Positions 58,199 through 64,000 of a stretch of DNA of 64,000 bases are shown here, in pieces. The first letter of the stretch is position 1; each line of letters begins with the position of its first letter. Source of the DNA: Rhynchosporium graminicola (taxonomy: Eukaryota > Ascomycota > Leotiomycetes > Helotiales > Ploettnerulaceae); contig FJUW01000003.1 of NCBI GenBank assembly GCA_900074885.1, positions 1,102,196 through 1,166,195 of the forward strand, in the 5' to 3' direction. The notes beneath the pieces were generated by a model. It did not search any database. It was given only the letters and a program-made list of their open reading frames with translations, and had not been told where the DNA came from. A program made the translations under genes and the position numbers.

Positions 58199-59587
58199 TC
58201 AAGGGGACAAGCTCTGCCAGTCGACGTAGCTTACCCTACTTTTCTTCCTGCTATCAGCATGCCTGCTTCCCATACCATCATCAGACATCGGCAGCACCTC
58301 AACCATGCGCGGAATTCCCTCGCTAATCTCTACACTAATTACGGTTTCCGGTCGTGTGGACCTCCATCGAGTTTCAGTCGCTGGTGAACGAGGTAGTTCT
58401 GCAATCATGTCTCCACCATCCACCACACCAGAGCTGTTCCTTGAATGAGAAATCGAGTGGATGGCCTGAGGATAGAAGCCTAGAGCATTGACAGGCATTT
58501 TGCCTGTTTATAGATTTGGGGAGCCCATCTCATGGAGATTAAGATTTGGCGAAACTTGGCCTGATTGATATGGTGGTAGGGCAGGACTGAATGGCGGTGA
58601 GCTTGTTCGTAGAGAGGTATACTTGACAACTTTCTGTCCACTGAGGAGGATAGGCTGGTTGGCGTAATATCTCTCGGCTACTACTATTTAGCTTTATTCT
58701 GCCTTCAACTAGGTTTGGAGAAATAAAAATGACTGGTGACGAACCTGCGATAGCTTTTTTCTGATGAAATTCATCGGTCTTTACCATGAAGGCAGAATGA
58801 TCACTACCGTTGTTGATCATAGCTGGTTGCCCATTGTTGTATTGTAAAGCTTTCCTTTGTAGGCGCTTTTGACAGAAGCAGAAAATTAGGGGGCCGATGA
58901 CAAGGATTCCGATACCTGCAACAGCACCACCAGCGATAGCTCCTGTGGGTGGAATGGAGCTGGTCTTTTCGGGACTTGTGCCTATAGCTGGAATAGGCGT
59001 TGATGATTGTGCCGAAGGAACAAGAGAGCTTGTCGAACGGCTTTTGGTGGCCAACGATGCCATGGACGGTATGCTGGTGACCAGTGAGGCAACAACCGAG
59101 ATTGAATTCGAATAGCTCAGAGTAGCTACGTTGATAGTTGGAGCTGCTGAAGAGGTAGTGGAGACAAATCAGAAGGAATTGTCTTGAAAGCCGCAGCGTG
59201 TAAAGAGACCTAAGGACAACCACCATTACTTCCATCACCAACACAAGGATTGACTTCACATCAACCCTGAAACGAAGGCGTTTGCATTGCACATGTCCAC
59301 CAGAGGCCGGCCGAACATTGCACATTAGGCCAGTATGAGGCATCGTTTCTCGTAAGCTCAGGGTCAGGACCAGCGCCTGTTCCCATACCAGCAGCTCGCA
59401 AGTCGTTCGTAGGACAGATTCATCCGTTCCCTTGACACGGATCACTGGTACAGCATCCCATGAATGTGGGAGTTTGTGCCGTGCAAGTATACCTAAAGGT
59501 TGCGTTTAGTACCTGGTCATGTGTAAAATAATGCTGAGCTTACCGAAGTCCTCCCAGAGGGCAAGATCCCATTGTATTGCCCAACAT
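58199..59587 (-). pseudogene. Broken gene for a membrane-anchored Cys-rich surface protein
   Basis: Read on the minus strand from ATG at 59587: exon 59587..59544, intron 59543..59493 (51 nt), then CTAQTPTFMGCCTSDPCQGNG and a second similar unit WWTCAMQTPSFQG...CEVNPC. Downstream: a Ser/Thr-rich stalk, a membrane helix AIAGGAVAGIGILVIGPLIF with a following CQKRLQRK stop-transfer patch, and a Pro/Ser-rich cytosolic tail. This resembles a fungal surface-protein family with GCC-x-x-x-P-C ectodomain motifs and one central helix. In-frame stops lie at 59420-59422, 59261-59263, 59210-59212 (possibly inside an intron) and 58508-58510. The tail after the last stop (GKMPVNALGFYPQAIHSI) is still open for about 100 codons. 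Loss is recent, or some stops are splicing errors of mine. Confidence 0.55.
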
Positions 59588-61032
59588 CGTGATTAAAAAA
59601 TATCAAGAAAATTCCAGCCTAATGGAAACCCCTTGAGTCTGGATATACCCGCGCAATGAATGACAAGGCTTCTAGTCAAATTTGTTGTTTGTCGAGATGC
59701 TGTGACGAAAAAGATGAAACAAATCAAAGAATGTTTCAGAGAGAGGGAGAGAACAGTGGATTGCTGAGGGGTGCTACTTGAGAGGCAGAACGCTATTCGT
59801 GAGGCTCACGAGTAGCCATAAATAGCACAAGTCATCTTGTCCTATGGCGGGAAAGGAACAGCCCATCTAGATTGAACGGCACGAAAATGAGAAATCAAGA
59901 GTCCTGACCTCAGACTAGTCCAGGCTAGAACTCCATATGTTGTAGCAATAACCTTCAGAGAAAAAGAAAACGTACATCCCTGTGCCATTTGGTGGTGGCT
60001 TGTGGCCGGACTTTGAAGAGGAAGCTGCGCGGTGCGCAGTGTCACCAATAATCGTGGACTAGTGCTATAATTGAAGCAAACAATTGGGTCAATGAAGCCA
60101 TCGGAAGAAGTATTGGCAGTCTTGCAGAATTCGTGAGGCTGAACAAGCGTCCCCAATGAGCTTTTTGAACTACCTACGATGGATTCCGGATCGTTGCTGA
60201 ATGAGGACCGGGACAAAGTTTACGGATGCAAATGCTGTATTGGCAAGGATATATGATATTATGAATCTTTGAAGAAAGCATTGTCACGTGATTCACCTTT
60301 CGCTCTTAGCCAATCGAGATTGCTTTGTTCAAGTATTGCCTGCTTGAAAGCTGTTATGATTCAACAGTATGTTAGATAGCCCACCTCTTTAGTGGCAAGA
60401 TTCTTCCCCAAGAGATTTATCCAGATGAAGATCGGGTCTAACGAAAAAGATCCTACATTATACCCTCAGAACAGATAACTTACCACATATGTGAGAGAAC
60501 CGTGAGAATGATTACATTAAATCCGACCTGCATTTTCTATGAGAGTAGATCGAATCTTTACTAAAGTATTACTCTATGTTAGAATTATATTTTTATGAGC
60601 TAATAGATGGCGTACGTAGCATGCGTGGTAAATGGGTAATAGAATTGAGCATTGTAGATTTGAGATAATGTTGTGTAAAATATCGCGGAAAAGAAATCGC
60701 ACGGGTTACTTAGATCAATACTAGATACCGTATCAATCTTGCTATACTCAACTCCACTCAAGCGTACCCGGAATTGATCTGGCAGCGCAGCTTTGACAGA
60801 AGATGGCGGTCTTGATCGCACAATTATACTCTGAGTATTAGAGTAAACTTTACAAATAGTCTCTTCCCTTACTGTTACGCTCGAAGATAAAAGAGACTGA
60901 GCGTACCAGAACGTGACACGACTATAACTGTACTCTGACGGGTTTTATATACTATATTCAGATATCCATCCAACTGTCAGAATTTAATAAGCATCTTCCA
61001 AATCTTCCCAACTACAGTATCAACCCTCAAAC
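59588..61032. other. Intergenic spacer
   Basis: No gene I can support. A minus-strand frame at 59842-60216 has no recognisable domain. AT-rich from about 60.2 to 61.0 kb; promoter of the acetyltransferase gene at its end. Confidence 0.45.
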
Positions 61033-61819
61033 ATGCACACCCCACTCTCCAATCTCCAGCCCAATTTCAGCTTTCGCCCAGCAATCACAAAAGACGGACC
61101 CTCCATAATCGCCATCTTCGATGCCTGTCTACCATACTTATCCACAATCGGCAGTATCGAGCAATGGGGCCTCGTACCATTCTCCCAGCGAGAAGGCTGG
61201 CTTGAAGAAACAATGAAGCAGCTCGCCGATGCCGAGCATTACCATCTCACAGGCGAGAGCGAGGAAGGGAGTGTGAATGAAAGATTGCGCCTTTTCGTCG
61301 TTGAGGTCGGATCCGAAGTTGAGACCAAACCCGAAGCTGAGACAAAGGTTGATGGCGATGTACGAGGTTTCGATTCAGTAAATACAGGGAGCGGCTCTCA
61401 GCTAGCAGGTATCGTGTTTGTGCGCGCAGAGTGGGTTCCCTCATATATCACGTCGCAAAGCCACATCTCGATCTCGGATACAGAGCGCGTAAGCAGTATT
61501 TATCTCGAAGTCATGGTTTCGGATCCTCTCATCGGAAAAGGAGCTGGGAAGGCTTTGATTGAGGGCGTGTGTGAGTTTGGTCGCAGTTTGGGCAAGACTG
61601 TACTCTATGTCGATGGATGGGTTGGGAATGAGAAGAAGCTGATTCGGTAAGTCATCAACTCGGGTGTCTACCGAAATGAGCTTATGGTGCGGAAGTGGTA
61701 AGCTGAGTGGATTTGGCAGATACTATGAGAAGCAGGGCTTTCAGCTGATTGCCGATTTCAGTCTCCCGAGAAAGGGGAAGGTACCTTGGTTGGGTGCTTT
61801 GATGAAGATGAATATTTAG
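61033..61819 (+). CDS. GNAT-family N-acetyltransferase, 237 aa
   Basis: Exon 61033..61646, 73-nt intron, exon 61720..61819. GNAT fold: an N-terminal strand/helix (FSFRPAITKDGPSIIAIFD), a charged linker (residues about 75-118, ETKPEAETKVDGDVRG) longer than usual, the central strand SSIYLEVMVSDPLIGKGAGK containing the acetyl-CoA pyrophosphate loop of R/Q-x-x-G-x-G/A type (here GKGAGK), and the C-terminal VLYVDGWVGNEKKLIR-YYEKQGFQ, the usual YxxxGF element. The splice restores IRYYEKQGF. Substrate (amine, antibiotic, protein) not predictable. Confidence 0.88.
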
Positions 61820-62481
61820 ACTATTTGACTTCTGCTTGGATGAGGTAAGTTGTAGTGTCATCGACAAGATATGATTTCCCGCGAATTGAACGGTATAGGC
61901 GCGAAAATCTTCTTCGGTGGTATTCACACAATACTGGCAAGAGGTTTCTGCGTCGAAATACTCCCTACCAGATCTCATCCTCACTGAAAAGTTGACAATG
62001 ATATCATCAGGAATCAGTAACTCTCTAAAGTTTACTCCAGTCTCGCTTCCCTAATTTCCTTTTACGATCCGACAATGAATTCTTCTCGTGTAATTTTTTT
62101 TTAGCATAGCTCATGTAGTTTCCTCTTGATTCACTAGTACTTTCTTACAACACATACAAGGCCAAGAGTCCAACTTACCACATATTTGATAACCGATATT
62201 TGCTCAAGAATGATCACACTTCAGCCGTCAACGAGGAAAAGTAGCACATCTAAGACATCTTGTTATTGGAGTTACTAAGCCTCAATGTTTGCAATATTCC
62301 GACACAAAGAAGTTCAGAACTTCTTTTTTCTGTCCAACACGCCAGCATCGTCAGCTAAGTCCCGTAAACCAGTTCCTCTAAACATGAAACTGCCGAATTG
62401 ACCTGTCCATTCACCGAGTAAAGTCCGTGTCTCGCGGACGTCATCCTCACGCGTGATTGTCCACCCATCAGAAACTGAATG

Positions 62482-62632
62482 TACGAAGGGGGGTTATCAG
62501 TGGGTCTCGTCCAGCACTGTATGTGTATAGGAAAACTATGGGTCCATATCGCAAAGTCGACGCTATCCATTGGAAAACATTACCTTGTGACGTGCAACGG
62601 TGGACGAGACCCTTTGACAACCCCTTTTCGTA
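62482..62632. mobile_element. MITE-like inverted-repeat element, copy 2
   Basis: About 151 bp, homologous over its full length to 23329-23478. Left end CGAAGGGGGG and GGGTCTCGTCC; right end GGACGAGACCC and CCCCTTTTCG; both ends bordered by TA. The interior shares TATAGGAAAACT-like and CATTACCTT blocks with copy 1. No coding capacity. Confidence 0.75.
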
Positions 62633-62699
62633 GCTTCTTGGCCTCAGCTCGGCATCTTTCGAATTATGAAGAGAGGAACGCCCACACATTCCGTGCTCT

Positions 62700-62805
62700 A
62701 TATATGAGATGAGGGCCCATGGAATTTTGTTATTGCTTACTTACATCCTTTTCTACTCTCCTCTCAAAGCAATAACAAAATTCCATGGGCCCTCATCTCA
62801 TATAT
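62700..62805. repeat. Perfect 39-bp inverted repeat (hairpin) with 28-bp spacer
   Basis: Arm 62700-62738 and arm 62767-62805 are exact reverse complements over 39 bases (each contains CCATGGAATTTTG or its complement); the spacer 62739-62766 is T/C-rich. Confidence 0.97.
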
Positions 62806-63744
62806 CCCTCCTCCCAATCCTCACCGCCCATACCCTCATCTTCCATCCATCAACTTATCCATCCACCCACCCACCCACCGACTTCCTCTCCGTAGCTACG
62901 TACAAGACGCCACTACAGTGAGAAAGGTGCGGTCCGAAGACCAGAATAGAAACACAACAGCCAGCCAGTCGGCAATCGAATGAATCAACGCCGAGCATGA
63001 AGCCCAAAACGTGAATCAGCGCGGCACGTCTTCCGTGTATGGATTTAAATCTTAATCTCAAATTTTCTGCTTGTTTTTCTTTTCGCGCAATAATTCGCGA
63101 GAACCAGATATGCGTGCCATGGTATCCTAGAAAGAGTTGTGGGCTTATTAGCAGAGATGCCAGACTGGCAGGTTGTAAAGATTGAAGTAAACCTCCAAGA
63201 ACGAGGAGGCCACGTGCCCAACGTAAGACGATTGGATTGCAACTTCCCAAAATGCTCGGATTGCGCCATGATAGGAAGGCGAGAATGCAATATGTGTAAA
63301 TATTTGTTTTCATTGGGAAGGAGTGACCGATCGATCGTCTCGTCTCGTCTCATCTTGGTGGGGACTCGAAGCGATTCGATACGATTGCGATTCGATCACT
63401 ATTTGCCATGTTAGTCGCTATTCTTGCTTTGCTCTAAAACAACGGGAAAAGAGGGAGCAAAAAGAAGCCATCATCTGTCTGCGACTAATGTACAAGTCCA
63501 TGACCCTTGACCCTTGAAACGCCATTGGGTATCAATTCCATGATGTTTCCGTACGCCATGTCATGGTGTATATGCAGCAAAACCCAAACCCACGCTCTTC
63601 ATAATATTCGTTCGAGCTCGACTACTATACCATAACACATGATCCGTCGATTTGGAGCGTCGACCGTTGCAAGGCAACCAAGCAAAACATATCGTAAAAC
63701 CCTTCTATAGGCATAAGATGTTGTCAAAGCAATTCCCTATGACT

Positions 63745-64000
63745 TCACTTCTGCATGTAAAGCTTCTCATGGACATGAGCAAGATGCGCACGCTGAAGCT
63801 CAAAGGAGCTATAATTGCCACCAATGATGCACTCTAGCAGACTCTTATTGCTACGATCTCCAGTCCGCTGCAAGTCAGCCGAGACCTGCTGGATCTTGTT
63901 GAATGCATCAGAGAAACATTTTCGGATGCCCTCGGTGTTGCTGGAACCGCCGGAGATATCGTTATCGGGCCTGTTAGGATCGATGATCATGAATTTAGTT
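63745..64000 (-). CDS. Non-canonical poly(A) polymerase (Trf4/Cid14 type), C-terminal part
   Basis: Minus strand, continuing beyond the window edge; only the last 85 codons are present. FMIIDPNRPDNDISGGSSNT is the hallmark of the PAP-associated region in Trf4/Trf5/Cid14 proteins (DP-x-x-P-x-NDISGGS). It is followed by CFSDAFNKIQQV and an ordinary C-terminus ending LYMQK at the stop. These enzymes add short tails to nuclear RNA for exosome decay (TRAMP complex). The catalytic nucleotidyltransferase domain lies outside the window. Confidence 0.85.
   Translation of the reverse strand, partial: TKFMIIDPNRPDNDISGGSSNTEGIRKCFSDAFNKIQQVSADLQRTGDRSNKSLLECIIGGNYSSFELQRAHLAHVHEKLYMQK

Larger units (their letters stand above)
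61820..63744. other. Intergenic with MITE-like copy 2 and a perfect hairpin
   Basis: No gene seen. Holds the second inverted-repeat element and a 39-bp perfect inverted repeat. A 152-codon minus-strand frame (62855-63313) has no recognisable domain and runs over simple CCAC repeats, so I do not call it. Confidence 0.5.

Noticed and set aside
59842..60216. 124-codon minus-strand frame upstream of the broken surface-protein gene
   Set aside because: Could be a 5' exon, but I found no splice path joining it to the downstream units.
62855..63313. 152-codon minus-strand hydrophobic frame
   Set aside because: Runs over simple repeats, no known domain, no good start context.

Overview
This is a window of nuclear DNA from a filamentous ascomycete. 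Genes have short introns (about 45-140 nt) with GTAAGT-like donors and CTAAC/CTGAC branch sites, coding regions are far apart, intergenic DNA is full of microsatellites, and several products (TOR kinase, Vip1-type RRM protein, LRRC40-like protein, TMEM135-like protein, Trf4/Cid14-type poly(A) polymerase) are of the kind found in Pezizomycotina. A Leotiomycete (Helotiales) is my best guess, but that is inference. Two runs of N mark scaffold gaps.

Layout. 1-5.3 kb: 3' end of the TOR kinase gene, then a small DUF1304 membrane protein. 5.3-13.3 kb: no gene seen, rich in microsatellites and in a TACCTAGGTA palindrome. 13.3-17.5 kb: a 1398-aa disordered protein with an expanded Arg-Met-Asp-(His/Asn) tract. 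17.5-25.4 kb: gene-poor, with one assembly gap and one copy of a short inverted-repeat element. 25.4-31 kb: a coiled-coil protein, a 75-aa small protein, and a Vip1-type RRM gene whose last part can be read either as three metallothionein-like Cys repeats or, by splicing, as a short plain tail. 32.7-42 kb: a coiled-coil protein and an LRR protein (divergent pair), then a four-exon TMEM135-like membrane protein. 42.4-49.2 kb: a 74-aa secreted Cys-rich protein, a BTB-like protein and a tRNA-Glu. 49.8-64 kb: copies of a short LTR-like repeat, an MFS sugar transporter, a second secreted Cys-rich protein, a broken membrane-anchored protein gene, a GNAT acetyltransferase, the second copy of the inverted-repeat element, a perfect 39-bp hairpin, and the C-terminus of a non-canonical poly(A) polymerase.

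There is no operon or obvious biosynthetic cluster. The left two thirds carries mostly housekeeping or regulatory genes (growth control by TOR, RNA binding, organelle membrane). The right third looks more accessory: secreted small proteins, a transporter, repeat copies and a pseudogene. The strongest candidate for something undescribed is the RRM/metallothionein splice switch at 29.5-30.9 kb. Exon structures were worked out by eye from splice signals and reading-frame continuity, with no transcript evidence.
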